Notes: a model not told the origin generated them from the sequence alone. 64,000 nucleotides of DNA from Catenuloplanes indicus (GCF_030813715.1 NZ_JAUSUZ010000001.1:1-64000); one strand, 5' to 3'. Positions 6,799-13,942 are shown, counted from the first letter of the stretch. Numbers and translations are program-made.

Positions 6799-7028
6799 GC
6801 GCCGTAGACGCAGGCTCCGTCGAAGCCCTGCTGCTGGAGGCCGTCGGCCGGGGCGAGTTCACCGTCGACGCTGACAGCCCGACCTGGTTCCGGCGCAACG
6901 GCACCCAGGTCGAGTACGACCTGTACGCAAAGTTGAACAACCTGGGCTGCGACGGGTTCCTCGACTACGACGACGCCGACGGCGCCCCGGTCGAACTGAC
7001 CGAGGCGGGCCGGGAGGTGCTCCGATGA
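6795..7028 (+). CDS. Hypothetical protein, 77 aa
   Basis: GTG start overlapping the previous stop. The product contains SVEALLLEAVGRGEFTVDAD and ends VELTEAGREVLR, the same closing helix as 5428 and 5682. It is acidic. A small winged-helix fold is possible. Confidence 0.6.
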   Translation: MSAVDAGSVEALLLEAVGRGEFTVDADSPTWFRRNGTQVEYDLYAKLNNLGCDGFLDYDDADGAPVELTEAGREVLR

Positions 7029-7258
7029 GCCTGGTGTGGACGGCCTGGTTCTCGGGCGTGCTGACCGTGATGGTCGCGACCGGCCCGACGTCCCGCCGCG
7101 TGTACGAGTGCCACGACGGCACGTGGGTGCGGGTCACCGACGACCTGCACCCGACCCAGTCGAACACCTGGGAGGAGCACCGGATCGACCCGGTGCCGGC
7201 CGCGTCCGCCGTCGAGGTGACCCTGACCGCGCTGGCCGCTGAGGAGATGGCTCGGTGA
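7025..7258 (+). CDS. Hypothetical protein, 77 aa
   Basis: The product begins with strands (WTAWFSGVLTVMVATG, RVYECHDGTWVRVTDDL) followed by an acidic middle and an Ala-rich helix. It is tightly coupled to both neighbours. Function unknown. Confidence 0.6.
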   Translation: MSLVWTAWFSGVLTVMVATGPTSRRVYECHDGTWVRVTDDLHPTQSNTWEEHRIDPVPAASAVEVTLTALAAEEMAR

Positions 7259-7407
7259 CCGCCGCCCTGACCCCGGAGGAAACCCAGCGGGCCGTCGCCG
7301 CCCGGGCGACCGAACTCGCCGCCGCCCGCGGCCAGTCGACGCGGGCGGCTCAGCTCGCGGAGGCATCCCGTCAGGCCGCCGCCCGGAACGAGCGGAACGG
7401 CCGATGA
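7255..7407 (+). CDS. Hypothetical helical protein, 50 aa
   Basis: GTG 7255 overlaps the previous stop and the TGA at 7405 overlaps the next ATG. The product is almost entirely a charged Ala-rich helix (TQRAVAARATELAAARGQST, RAAQLAEASRQAAARNER). It precedes the membrane protein and could be its soluble partner; this is only a guess from position. Confidence 0.5.
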   Translation: MTAALTPEETQRAVAARATELAAARGQSTRAAQLAEASRQAAARNERNGR

Positions 7408-7847
7408 CCGCCGCCGTCGACCTGACCGGCCCGGTCGAGGCCGCGCACGCCCGGGTCGAGCAGCAGCTGGCGAAGGCGGACACCAAGGCGGGGATCGTGT
7501 CCACGTCCGCGGTTGCCGCCGTCGCGGTGTTCGCCGCAGCCGCCGCTGCCACCCACGGCAGTGTCCGGGCCGGGCTCGTCACCGCCGCCGTGGGTGCGTT
7601 CGCCGCGCTCGGGGCGACGCTGTCCGCGCTGTGGCCGCGCCTCGGCGGGGACCACGGGTTCGTGCGGTGGGCGGGCATGGCCCCGGACGCGCTCGCGGCC
7701 GAGCTGGTCGAGTCGCCGCCGGTGGATGCCGCCGCGGTGGTGGGCCTGTCCCAGACGGCGTGGCGCAAGAACAGGGCGATCCAGGCCGCAATCGTGCTGC
7801 TGTTCGTGGCGCCGCTGGCCGGCGTGGTGACGGCGGTCGCGGTCTGA
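7404..7847 (+). CDS. PycTM-like (Pycsar effector family) membrane protein
   Basis: The 147-residue product has the layout of the Pycsar effector family (DUF5706-like): an N-terminal helix with the hallmark QQLAKADTKAGIVSTS, two membrane segments (about residues 33-50 and 55-78), the conserved LWPRLGG-x-x-GFVRWA after them, a linker, and a third membrane segment near the end (about 125-146). In Pycsar defence such proteins disrupt the membrane when a cyclase makes cCMP or cUMP. No nucleotide cyclase gene lies in this element, so the protein is a solo member here. It may serve in superinfection exclusion, or simply be a small membrane protein of the family. Confidence 0.65.
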   Translation: MTAAVDLTGPVEAAHARVEQQLAKADTKAGIVSTSAVAAVAVFAAAAAATHGSVRAGLVTAAVGAFAALGATLSALWPRLGGDHGFVRWAGMAPDALAAELVESPPVDAAAVVGLSQTAWRKNRAIQAAIVLLFVAPLAGVVTAVAV

Positions 7848-7860
7848 GCGGCGCCCAGAG

Positions 7861-7884
7861 CCCACCCGACGCGAGCCGGGTGGG
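7861..7884. repeat. Intercistronic hairpin
   Basis: CCCACCCG (7861-7868) pairs with CGGGTGGG (7877-7884) across an 8-base loop, 14 bases after the membrane protein stop. The next gene starts behind GAGGAGAT at 7934. Confidence 0.55.
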
Positions 7885-7933
7885 CGTGGGGACCGGGCCA
7901 GCACACGGCCAGCCCGGAGATGAGGAGATCCAC

Positions 7934-8245
7934 ATGAACGTGAACAACATGCAGGAGCACCGCGACCTGGTAGCGCAAATTGTGAGTGAGTTCGGCATCC
8001 ACCCGAGCTGGGTGGGGATCGATGCCGTCGGTGACCTGAAGATCGGCTGGGACGCCAGCGGCGGTAACGCCATCGTCGACACGAGGGTCGAGCGGTTCTC
8101 GGACGGCCTGTGGGGCGTGTTCCGGCACGAGCGCCTGAACCACGAGGCCGAGAGTTTCGAGACGGCGCTGCGCTGGGCTCTGAAGCCGCTGGCCGAGGAG
8201 GGCCTCTACAAGACCGGTCCGGTCGGCGCCTTCACGGTCGGCTAG
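7934..8245 (+). CDS. Hypothetical protein, 103 aa
   Basis: ATG 7934 follows GAGGAGATCC. The product starts NNMQEHRDLVAQIVSEFGIH and has a C-terminal helix containing AESFETALRWALKPLAEEGL. It is acidic and soluble. Function unknown. Confidence 0.65.
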   Translation: MNVNNMQEHRDLVAQIVSEFGIHPSWVGIDAVGDLKIGWDASGGNAIVDTRVERFSDGLWGVFRHERLNHEAESFETALRWALKPLAEEGLYKTGPVGAFTVG

Positions 8246-8267
8246 GTCGGCGTCTGACGGCCCCCGC

Positions 8268-8289
8268 GACGCATCCCGGCGGGTGCGTC
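8268..8289. repeat. Intercistronic hairpin
   Basis: GACGCA-t-CCC pairs with GGG-TGCGTC around a three-base loop. It lies between the stop at 8245 and AAGGAG at 8326, the third hairpin plus SD module. Confidence 0.55.
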
Positions 8290-8336
8290 AAGGAGACCGC
8301 CAGAGCATCCGGCTCAGCGGAGACAAGGAGATCAGC

Positions 8337-8516
8337 ATGAGTTTGACCGAGACGCAGTCCCGTCTCTACCAAGACGTGATCGGCGCCGCCGACGGCGACG
8401 ACCACCGGGACGTCCTCGCCGGCATGGACGCGTCCCTGGACGACAAGGTGGCGGTCGCTGAGGAGCTGGGCGGCCCGGGTGCGGGCGAGGCGTACCGGCA
8501 GGAGGTCGGCCGGTGA
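8337..8516 (+). CDS. Hypothetical acidic protein, 59 aa
   Basis: The start at ATG 8337 is set by AAGGAGATCAGC. The product is helical and acidic (SLTETQSRLYQDVIGAADGD, LDDKVAVAEELGG). Function unknown. Confidence 0.6.
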   Translation: MSLTETQSRLYQDVIGAADGDDHRDVLAGMDASLDDKVAVAEELGGPGAGEAYRQEVGR

Positions 8517-8761
8517 GCAGCCCGGTGCAGATGTGGCCGGGCCTGGTCGAGCAGCCGCGCCCCGGCTACGGCTACCTGGTCACCGCCCCCGACCGTAAGT
8601 GGTGGGTGTCGGAGGTCGGGCAGCAGTGGGACGCGTGGCCGTGGCCGGAGTGCGAGGCGCCCGGGTTCGACGACCAGGCGTACATGTGGGAGCACCTGCG
8701 CGGCCGGGGCACGTTCACGGCCGTCGAGAAGATCACCGAGCTGATCGGGGACCCGCAGTGA
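8513..8761 (+). CDS. Hypothetical Trp-rich protein, 82 aa
   Basis: GTG start overlapping the previous stop. It is unusually rich in aromatic residues (RKWWVSEVGQQWDAWPWPEC) and ends with a helix (FTAVEKITELIGD). Function unknown. Confidence 0.6.
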   Translation: MSSPVQMWPGLVEQPRPGYGYLVTAPDRKWWVSEVGQQWDAWPWPECEAPGFDDQAYMWEHLRGRGTFTAVEKITELIGDPQ

Positions 8762-8961
8762 CGGACGCGTTCACGGCGGTCGTCGCCCAATTCCAGGAGT
8801 GCCCGGCCGGACGCCTGTGCTCCTGCCAGCACCCGGGCGGCGAGTACAGCTGTGTCCACTGCCGCTGCGACTGCCCGTTCCCGGACCCGTGCACGGGCGT
8901 GGAGTCCCCGGACGCCTGCCAGTGCTGCGGCCGGGACTTCTTCCACCGAGGTGAGCGGTGA
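8758..8961 (+). CDS. Cysteine-rich protein, 67 aa, probable zinc binder
   Basis: GTG 8758 overlaps the upstream stop. Eleven cysteines in 67 residues form closely spaced pairs (RLCSCQHP, CVHCRCDC, ACQCCGRDFF). The number and spacing suggest two or more zinc sites. There is no signal peptide, so it would act in the cytoplasm. Similar Cys-rich microproteins recur through the element. Confidence 0.6.
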   Translation: MTDAFTAVVAQFQECPAGRLCSCQHPGGEYSCVHCRCDCPFPDPCTGVESPDACQCCGRDFFHRGER

Positions 8962-9188
8962 GCGCCTACGCCAGCGACGACCGGGTGGTCGTGTTCGGCG
9001 GCGGTCACCTCGGCGTGTATCTGCCGCAGGACGACCGGAACGAACGTACCCCGTCCGGCGATGTCCGGCCGCGGACGGAGGGCTGGTTCGCGGCTTACGT
9101 GGCCGGCGAGCCGCAGGGTTCGTTCCGGTCGCTGGATGAGGCGGTGGAGTCGTTGATCGGCCCGCCGCGCACCACCGAGGTTCTGTAG
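8958..9188 (+). CDS. Hypothetical protein, 76 aa
   Basis: GTG start in a GTGA overlap. Beta-strand front (DRVVVFGGGHLGVYL), then GWFAAYVAGEPQGSFRSLDE and a short helix (AVESLIG). Function unknown. It closes a sub-operon before the hairpin at 9197. Confidence 0.6.
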   Translation: MSAYASDDRVVVFGGGHLGVYLPQDDRNERTPSGDVRPRTEGWFAAYVAGEPQGSFRSLDEAVESLIGPPRTTEVL

Positions 9189-9196
9189 TTCCGCGC

Positions 9197-9246
9197 GGGG
9201 AGCAGCGTCCACCTGCCAAGACGAGCGCTGCTCCCCACCACCAACC
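9197..9246. terminator. Strong 11-bp-stem hairpin between sub-operons
   Basis: GGGGAGCAGCG (9197-9207) pairs perfectly with CGCTGCTCCCC (9236-9246). It starts nine bases after the stop at 9188 and is followed by GAAGGAGG and ATG 9270. There is no T-run, as usual in actinobacteria. Confidence 0.6.
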
Positions 9247-9269
9247 ACCCCCCGAAGGAGGGGATCAGC

Positions 9270-9434
9270 ATGCGACAGGATACGACCTGCAACCACCAGC
9301 CCTGCCACTCCTACTGCCCGCGGATCGGCCGTCTCGCCGCCGACGAGGGCCGCCCGCCCGTCCAGCGGACCGGTGTCGGCGCGCTCGCCTCGACCGACAC
9401 GGTGACCACGTCCAACTCGACCAAGGCGGCGTGA
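9270..9434 (+). CDS. Small Cys/His protein, 54 aa
   Basis: ATG 9270 follows GAAGGAGGGGATCAGC. The N-terminus has a compact cluster, TTCNHQPCHSYCPR, that could hold one zinc ion; the rest is Thr/Ser-rich and probably disordered. Function unknown. Confidence 0.55.
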   Translation: MRQDTTCNHQPCHSYCPRIGRLAADEGRPPVQRTGVGALASTDTVTTSNSTKAA

Positions 9435-9646
9435 TGAAGACCGACTCCCGATCCGCGCACCGATGCCGGCCGCTGACCCGCAGGGCGCCCGGTGGTGATC
9501 CGCAGCCGCTCGTGATGCGCGAGTCGTCGATCGCCGCGCTCGCCCTGAACCCGCCGCCCCGCCACGACGTGCTCCTCGGCGCGGGCGGGGTCCTGACCGA
9601 GGTGACCGTGGCGGGTACGCCGGTCGCGTCCTGGAGGCTCGTATGA
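9434..9646 (+). CDS. Hypothetical protein, 70 aa
   Basis: ATG 9434 shares its first base with the previous stop (TGATG). The front is basic (SRSAHRCRPLTRRAPGG); the rest is strands (GGVLTEVTVAGTPVASWRL). Function unknown. Confidence 0.5.
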   Translation: MKTDSRSAHRCRPLTRRAPGGDPQPLVMRESSIAALALNPPPRHDVLLGAGGVLTEVTVAGTPVASWRLV

Positions 9647-9864
9647 CCGGCGCGCAGATGACCGGTGCTCAGATCGACAACGCCGTACACAGCCTCGAAG
9701 CCGCCGGCGTCCACACGGCGATCTCGGTCGAGTCGGGGACCGTCAAGGTCGCGGTGCTGTCTACCGTCTACGGCCGGGAGGCGACGATCCGGGTCCTCGC
9801 CGGGTTGCTGCCGGACGGGGTCGCGTTCGAGGTCGTCTCCTGGCCGAAGGGGGTGGCGTCGTGA
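9643..9864 (+). CDS. Hypothetical protein, 73 aa
   Basis: The start holds a duplicated MTGAQ. The alpha-beta pattern (NAVHSLEAAGVHTAISVESG, VKVAVLSTVYGREATIRVLA) resembles the neighbour at 10055 and the later gene at 21981 (each a helix ending AAG, then strands), suggesting a small repeated family. Function unknown. Confidence 0.55.
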   Translation: MTGAQMTGAQIDNAVHSLEAAGVHTAISVESGTVKVAVLSTVYGREATIRVLAGLLPDGVAFEVVSWPKGVAS

Positions 9865-10058
9865 GCCGCACCTGGGTGACCGCCGACGACGGTGTGACGC
9901 GACTGGTCGAGATCGTCGCCGACGACGCGATCGCCGGCTACCGGGCCCGCTGTACGACGCACGGCTGGCTGGACACGAACGGCGAGCACGGACTCAACCC
10001 GGTGATCGGGTACGCCGGGAACCACATCGACTACGACCACCGGGAGGTGGCGGCATGA
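9861..10058 (+). CDS. Hypothetical protein, 65 aa
   Basis: GTG start, coupled on both sides. Strands (RLVEIVADDAIAGYRARCTT) and HGWLDTNGEHG with several histidines. One cysteine only. Function unknown. Confidence 0.55.
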   Translation: MSRTWVTADDGVTRLVEIVADDAIAGYRARCTTHGWLDTNGEHGLNPVIGYAGNHIDYDHREVAA

Positions 10059-10258
10059 GCGCCCCGGTGCTGGCGGAGCCGATCGAGTGCCTGTGCGCGG
10101 ACCTGGCCGCCGCCGGCCTGCCCGTCACGTGTTGCGTGGAGGGCGGCCGGGTGTGGCTGACCCCGAACGGCCCGGTCGACACGGTGATCGAGGTGCGGGC
10201 GCTCGCGGTCGCGCTGCGTCGCGTGCCGGATCCGGTGTGGCGGGAGGCGAGCCGATGA
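10055..10258 (+). CDS. Hypothetical protein, 67 aa
   Basis: The product begins with IECLCADLAAAGLPVTCCVE, then strands and VIEVRALAVALRRVPD. Its fold pattern matches 9643 and 24592. Four cysteines. Function unknown. Confidence 0.55.
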   Translation: MSAPVLAEPIECLCADLAAAGLPVTCCVEGGRVWLTPNGPVDTVIEVRALAVALRRVPDPVWREASR

Positions 10259-10569
10259 GCGACGACCGGCCCGCAATCCGCTTCGTCAACTACATGTCGG
10301 ACCGGGAGACGATGAACGCCCGGCTGATCATCGGCCCGTACGAGACGACTGCCGAGCGGGACGCCGACCTGGACCGCCTGTCCGGGCTGCCGCTCGGTGA
10401 CGACTGCTTCTACGGCGGGCAGGAGTTCGACGCCGCGACGATGGCCGAGGCCAGCGACGGCTGGCATGACGAGACGGTCGAGCCCGCCCAGGTCGCGCAC
10501 GCCACCACCATCCGCGGCTTCCACGCCGCGTTCGACGGCGTGCCCGAGGACGAGGAGGACGACGAGTGA
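10255..10569 (+). CDS. Hypothetical acidic protein, 104 aa
   Basis: The core is an alpha-beta unit (MNARLIIGPYETTAERDADL) and the C-terminus is very acidic (VPEDEEDDE). Such acidic tails occur in DNA-mimic and inhibitor proteins, but nothing else supports that here. Confidence 0.6.
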   Translation: MSDDRPAIRFVNYMSDRETMNARLIIGPYETTAERDADLDRLSGLPLGDDCFYGGQEFDAATMAEASDGWHDETVEPAQVAHATTIRGFHAAFDGVPEDEEDDE

Positions 10570-10973
10570 GCGACCTGTTCTTCGACTGGATGTTCACGCG
10601 CCGGTTCGCCAAGCACGCCTACGACGACCGGTTCCTTCTCCACGACGGCACCCGGTACATCGTCTGTAACCTGTCCGACCGCGACCATCAATGCTGGGTC
10701 GCTGCGTGGACGGCCGACGGGCAGATGCCGCTGACACCACTCAACGTTCTCAGCGAGCAGCACGTGTGGGAGCGTCAGTATCGGCCCGCCGCGGAGATGA
10801 TGGCGCTGTGGAACGGGATCTTCAAGCCGGGCGATGACCTGCCCGGGTGTGTGTTCACCGGCCGGTCCTGGGACGGGGTCGCTGTCCGGGACGTGTTTCG
10901 GGACTCGGGCTGGTCGACGGACGCCGTCCGCGGTGAGTTGGTCGCGCTGCTCGACGCTGTGGAGGCGTCGTGA
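10566..10973 (+). CDS. Hypothetical protein, 135 aa
   Basis: GTG start overlapping the previous stop. The product is aromatic-rich (SDLFFDWMFTRRFAKHAYDD) with strands and a C-terminal helix (VRGELVALLDAVEAS). No family is recognised. Confidence 0.6.
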   Translation: MSDLFFDWMFTRRFAKHAYDDRFLLHDGTRYIVCNLSDRDHQCWVAAWTADGQMPLTPLNVLSEQHVWERQYRPAAEMMALWNGIFKPGDDLPGCVFTGRSWDGVAVRDVFRDSGWSTDAVRGELVALLDAVEAS

Positions 10974-11284
10974 GGCCGTCGCGGGAGCTCGACCACCTCA
11001 TCTGGCCGCACTCCGACATCACGCACATCTGGCCGGACCTAAAGCCCGGCATGACGATCGGCTGGTGGGAGGGGCCCGACGGCCCCGACTACCTGAACGT
11101 CCTCGCCGTCCACCCGCCAAACCCGGACGACGAGGAGTGGGTGTACATCGACGCGGTCGAGGGCCGCTTCCGGCGCCTGCCCGGCGACATCTTCGAGGAG
11201 ATCACACCGGAGATGGCGGACCTGATGGGTGTGATCGTCGTGGCCGAGTCGGCACGGCTGGCCGCGAACGGCGGTGCCTCGTGA
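10970..11284 (+). CDS. Hypothetical protein, 104 aa
   Basis: The product contains HIWPDLKPGMTIGWWEG and EEWVYIDAVEGRFRRLPG, a compact beta arrangement, then a helix (EEITPEMADLMGVIVVAESA). Function unknown. Confidence 0.6.
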   Translation: MRPSRELDHLIWPHSDITHIWPDLKPGMTIGWWEGPDGPDYLNVLAVHPPNPDDEEWVYIDAVEGRFRRLPGDIFEEITPEMADLMGVIVVAESARLAANGGAS

Positions 11285-11529
11285 CCACCATCTACGAGGA
11301 GCCGCTGCTGGCCCTCCAGGACACCACGACCCGCGAGACGATGCAGATCGCCTGGGACGGCGACGGGCCCGCGCTCGGCCTGCACTTCGCGCTCAAGCCC
11401 GGCATCCGCTGGGTGACCGTCACCAGCGCGGTCGTCGACGACGAGAGCGGGCAGATCACCGTCACGGTCGACGGGGTCGAGTCGACCTGGACCCGCTACT
11501 TCCCGGCGACGTACCGGAGGGCGTTATGA
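11281..11529 (+). CDS. Hypothetical beta-rich protein, 82 aa
   Basis: GTG start in a GTGA overlap. The sequence alternates strands (RWVTVTSAVVDDESGQITVT) with few helices. Function unknown. Confidence 0.6.
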   Translation: MTTIYEEPLLALQDTTTRETMQIAWDGDGPALGLHFALKPGIRWVTVTSAVVDDESGQITVTVDGVESTWTRYFPATYRRAL

Positions 11530-11666
11530 CCGCCGCGCACGAGGCGGAGCCGGCCGCCCAGACTGCGGAGGAGCTGCTGGCCGAGTTCGGGCGGGACGGC
11601 CTGGACGCGACCACAGAGCCGGTCCTGGATCAGATCGTGGCGGGGGAGTGGCCCGCCGGCGAGTAG
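11526..11666 (+). CDS. Hypothetical acidic protein, 46 aa
   Basis: ATGA overlap start. A Glu-rich helix (TAEELLAEFGRDGLDATTEP) dominates. It is the last gene of the 7.7-kb array; a terminator follows 14 bases later. Confidence 0.55.
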   Translation: MTAAHEAEPAAQTAEELLAEFGRDGLDATTEPVLDQIVAGEWPAGE

Positions 11667-11680
11667 AGCACGCACGTGAG

Positions 11681-11713
11681 AACGCCCCGCACGGCTTCGG
11701 CCGGCGGGGCGTT
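11681..11713. terminator. Bidirectional terminator between convergent arrays
   Basis: AACGCCCCGC (11681-11690) pairs with GCGGGGCGTT (11704-11713). It sits between the plus array ending at 11666 and the minus gene ending at 11729. The same stem sequence recurs at 12221-12255. Confidence 0.75.
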
Positions 11714-11728
11714 GCGCTGCCTGGGGTT

Positions 11729-12031
11729 CTACTCGCCGGCGAGGGCCGTGTTCGCGGCGGTCGCGAGGGCGAGTGCGGCGGTGCGGACCTGGGCGAGCTG
11801 GGCCGCGTTCAGGCCTGCCTGGCTGCCTGCGGCGAGCGCGGCGGTGAGGGCCTGCATCTGGCTGGCGAGGGCGGCTGCGGTCGGCTGGCTGGCCGGGGAC
11901 GCCGGTGCGGCCGGTGCGGGGGTGGGGCTGTGGGGGGTGGGGAAGCCGAGCACCTGCGACAGGGTCGGGCCGGCGGCGGCGGTGGAGCGGAGCAGGGCGT
12001 ACCTGGCGGCTGCGGACGCGGATGCGGGCAT
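11729..12031 (-). CDS. Ala-rich hypothetical protein, 100 aa
   Basis: ATG 12031 follows AGGAGGCACCCC. The product has a basic front (AAARYALLRSTAAAG), a Pro/Ala linker and an Ala/Gln-rich helical region (ALASQMQALTAALAAGSQAG). It resembles no known family; the low complexity makes homology calls unsafe. It is the last gene of the minus array. Confidence 0.5.
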   Translation of the reverse strand: MPASASAAARYALLRSTAAAGPTLSQVLGFPTPHSPTPAPAAPASPASQPTAAALASQMQALTAALAAGSQAGLNAAQLAQVRTAALALATAANTALAGE

Positions 12032-12220
12032 GGGGTGCCTCCTGGGGCTGGTGCGGGGGTTTGGGGGTTGCCCTCGCGGCGTGGCCTGCGGTGGGGCTGA
12101 CACCAGCTTGCGGGCTGAGAAATTCGGGGTCAAGGTGGGCGAATGTGTTTCCCTGACTGGGTGACACGCGCTGCGCGTCCACTGTGGAGTCCGTGCCGGT
12201 TTGGGGGCGTGCGGACGCGG

Positions 12221-12255
12221 GAACGCCCCGCCGGCGGGGGCCGTGCGGGGCGTTC
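12221..12255 (-). terminator. Terminator after the 86-residue gene
   Basis: GAACGCCCCGC (12221-12231) pairs with GCGGGGCGTTC (12245-12255), 12 bases downstream of the stop at 12268. The 190 bases between it and the next start (12031) hold no gene. Confidence 0.65.
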
Positions 12256-12267
12256 TGCTGTCCGGGA

Positions 12268-12528
12268 TCAGGTGATCGGCTGGCCGGCGGCGAGCCGGGA
12301 CAGATAGCCGATGACCTCGTCGGCGGTCAGCCCGTCCATGACGATGACGCCGCGGGCGGTGTCGGTGGCGGGTTCGTCGTCGGTCGGGTCGACCTCCAGC
12401 TCGTACAGCCAGATGCTGTGCGGGTCGGTGGTGACGTTCGCGCCGCGGCCGGACGGGAACTGGTAGTGGGCGTGGCCGGGCGCCGAATCGGTGATGAAGA
12501 AGTCCAGGTCGGCGAGGGTGGCCGTCAT
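12268..12528 (-). CDS. Hypothetical protein, 86 aa, YQFP family
   Basis: The product includes HAHYQFPSGRGANVTTDPHS and a C-terminal helix (LTADEVIGYLSRLAAG). It is a paralogue of the next gene upstream (12525-12746), with which it overlaps by four bases. Function unknown. Confidence 0.6.
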   Translation of the reverse strand: MTATLADLDFFITDSAPGHAHYQFPSGRGANVTTDPHSIWLYELEVDPTDDEPATDTARGVIVMDGLTADEVIGYLSRLAAGQPIT

Positions 12529-12746
12529 GCCGCCGCCAGCTGGAGCAGCTTCGCGGTCGCGTCGTCCTCGGACAGGCCGCGCATGCTGGGTCCGTCGGAG
12601 ACGGCGATGCTCCAGGTGGTGCCGTTGAAGACGATGGACGCCTCGGTGCCGTCCGGGAACTGGTAGCGGGCGGAGTCATCGTTACGGCTGACGAGGTGCT
12701 GGTCGAGGCCGTCGCGCCACGGCAGGGTGTTGGTCGGTGCGGTCAT
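12525..12746 (-). CDS. Hypothetical protein, 73 aa, YQFP family
   Basis: ATG 12746 follows AAGGAGCCCCGC. The body (ARYQFPDGTEASIVFNGTTW then LSEDDATAKLLQLAAA) aligns with the 86-residue neighbour over the strand-helix core. The pair arose by duplication. Function unknown. Confidence 0.6.
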   Translation of the reverse strand: MTAPTNTLPWRDGLDQHLVSRNDDSARYQFPDGTEASIVFNGTTWSIAVSDGPSMRGLSEDDATAKLLQLAAA

Positions 12747-12824
12747 GCGGGGCTCCTTGCGGGGGTGAGGGGTCCGCCGCCGTCCGGGGAAGAGAACGGC
12801 GGCGGCTGGCCGGTTGGCCACCGT

Positions 12825-12854
12825 GCCCGCCCGAGCAGGTGCGATCGGGCGGGC
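12825..12854 (-). terminator. Hairpin between minus genes
   Basis: GCCCGCCCGA (12825-12834) pairs with TCGGGCGGGC (12845-12854), 14 bases after the stop at 12869. Confidence 0.6.
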
Positions 12855-12868
12855 CGGAAGCACAGCGG

Positions 12869-13219
12869 TCAGTACCGGCGTTCGGCGTCGGGCCGGTTGA
12901 GGGTGTTGACCCCGTTGAGCGCGTCGTTCCAGGCGTCCTGCTCGCCGGCGGGAAGCGTGATCCCGGAGCCGAGCATCGCCGCGGTCTGGGCGAGGACGGC
13001 GAGGGTGTGCGCGGACTCGCGCAGGTGCGCGGCATACACGCCCGGGCCCTCGTTGCGGTGCTCGCGGTTGTAGACGTGCTGGCCGTTGAAGCGGTTGTAG
13101 ACGCCGCTCCCGGCAGGGTTGTTCATCTGGGCGACCACCCGGTCGGCCTCGTAGAGGCGGCGGATCGATTCGGCGGCGAGTTCGGGGCCGGAGTAGAGGC
13201 GGACGGTCGTGTCTGTCAC
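12869..13219 (-). CDS. Hypothetical protein, 116 aa
   Basis: GTG 13219 is preceded by AGGAGAGCAC, which argues against the longer frame opening at 13282. The product starts TDTTVRLYSGPELAAESIRR and has a middle rich in Asn, Tyr and Gly (GVYNRFNGQHVYNREH). Function unknown. Confidence 0.55.
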   Translation of the reverse strand: MTDTTVRLYSGPELAAESIRRLYEADRVVAQMNNPAGSGVYNRFNGQHVYNREHRNEGPGVYAAHLRESAHTLAVLAQTAAMLGSGITLPAGEQDAWNDALNGVNTLNRPDAERRY

Positions 13220-13315
13220 GTGCTCTCCTGCTGGTCGAGGTCCGGGCTGTCCGGCCTGCCACCGCCACAGCACCCGCCACATACGGGCGCGGATGCTGGA
13301 CGGGGCCAGGCCGGG

Positions 13316-13525
13316 CTACCGGAACGTGACCGTGATCCCACGGGCCGCCCCGTAGTCGACGATCAACTTGGTGCGCTCCTCCCCGAGAACGAAGAAGCCG
13401 AGGTCGAGCGTCAGGCTGGTCGCGGTGTGTGCGGCCACGGTGACGAACGCGCGGACGTCGAGCGCAACCATCTCGGCGTGCTCGAATACGTCGGTGACGG
13501 TCGGGGTTCGGTCGGTGCTGTCCAT
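13316..13525 (-). CDS. Hypothetical protein, 69 aa
   Basis: The product has a helix (DVFEHAEMVALDVRAFVTVA) and strands (SLTLDLGFFVLGEE). It is separated from its neighbours by short gaps with no strong ribosome site visible. Function unknown. Confidence 0.5.
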   Translation of the reverse strand: MDSTDRTPTVTDVFEHAEMVALDVRAFVTVAAHTATSLTLDLGFFVLGEERTKLIVDYGAARGITVTFR

Positions 13526-13540
13526 GCTGGTGTCCCCCGG

Positions 13541-13849
13541 TCAGCCGATGTTGTAGGTGCCGGAGTGCTCGACGTGCTCGATCTCGACGGGCCGCACGCC
13601 GTCCGCGGTGGCGACCGTGAACGAGCCGCCGTTGATGCCGGTGACGACGCCCTCGACGCGCTTACCGCCGTACAGGACCGCGATGAACCCGGTCAGGGTC
13701 GGGGCGTTGAAGCTGAACTGGGCGTGGGCGGTGATCGTGGCGATGGCCTGCTCGCGGTGGCGGCGCTCGCGTGGGGTCTGCGGCTCGGCGTGCTGGATGG
13801 CGTCGTTGCGGGTGCTGATCTCGTCGAGCATGGCGCGGATGTCGCTCAT
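13541..13849 (-). CDS. Hypothetical protein, 102 aa
   Basis: An N-terminal helix (DIRAMLDEISTRNDAIQHAE) and a basic stretch (RERRHREQAIATITAH) precede a small beta barrel (AVLYGGKRVEGVVTGINGG, FTVATADGVRPVEIEHVE), similar in outline to Hfq/Sm-like or KOW-type folds. The resemblance is structural guesswork from strand pattern only. Confidence 0.55.
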   Translation of the reverse strand: MSDIRAMLDEISTRNDAIQHAEPQTPRERRHREQAIATITAHAQFSFNAPTLTGFIAVLYGGKRVEGVVTGINGGSFTVATADGVRPVEIEHVEHSGTYNIG

Positions 13850-13878
13850 CGGGTGGTCTCGCTTTCGGTGTCGGGTGG

Positions 13879-13924
13879 GCTGGCCGGGCGCGTCCAGCGG
13901 GGGTCTGTGACACGCCCGGCCAGC
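13879..13924 (-). terminator. 12-bp-stem hairpin
   Basis: GCTGGCCGGGCG (13879-13890) pairs perfectly with CGCCCGGCCAGC (13913-13924), 19 bases after the stop at 13943. Almost the same stem occurs at 14415-14455. Confidence 0.6.
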
Positions 13925-13942
13925 AGGGGGAGGGAGGAAAGA

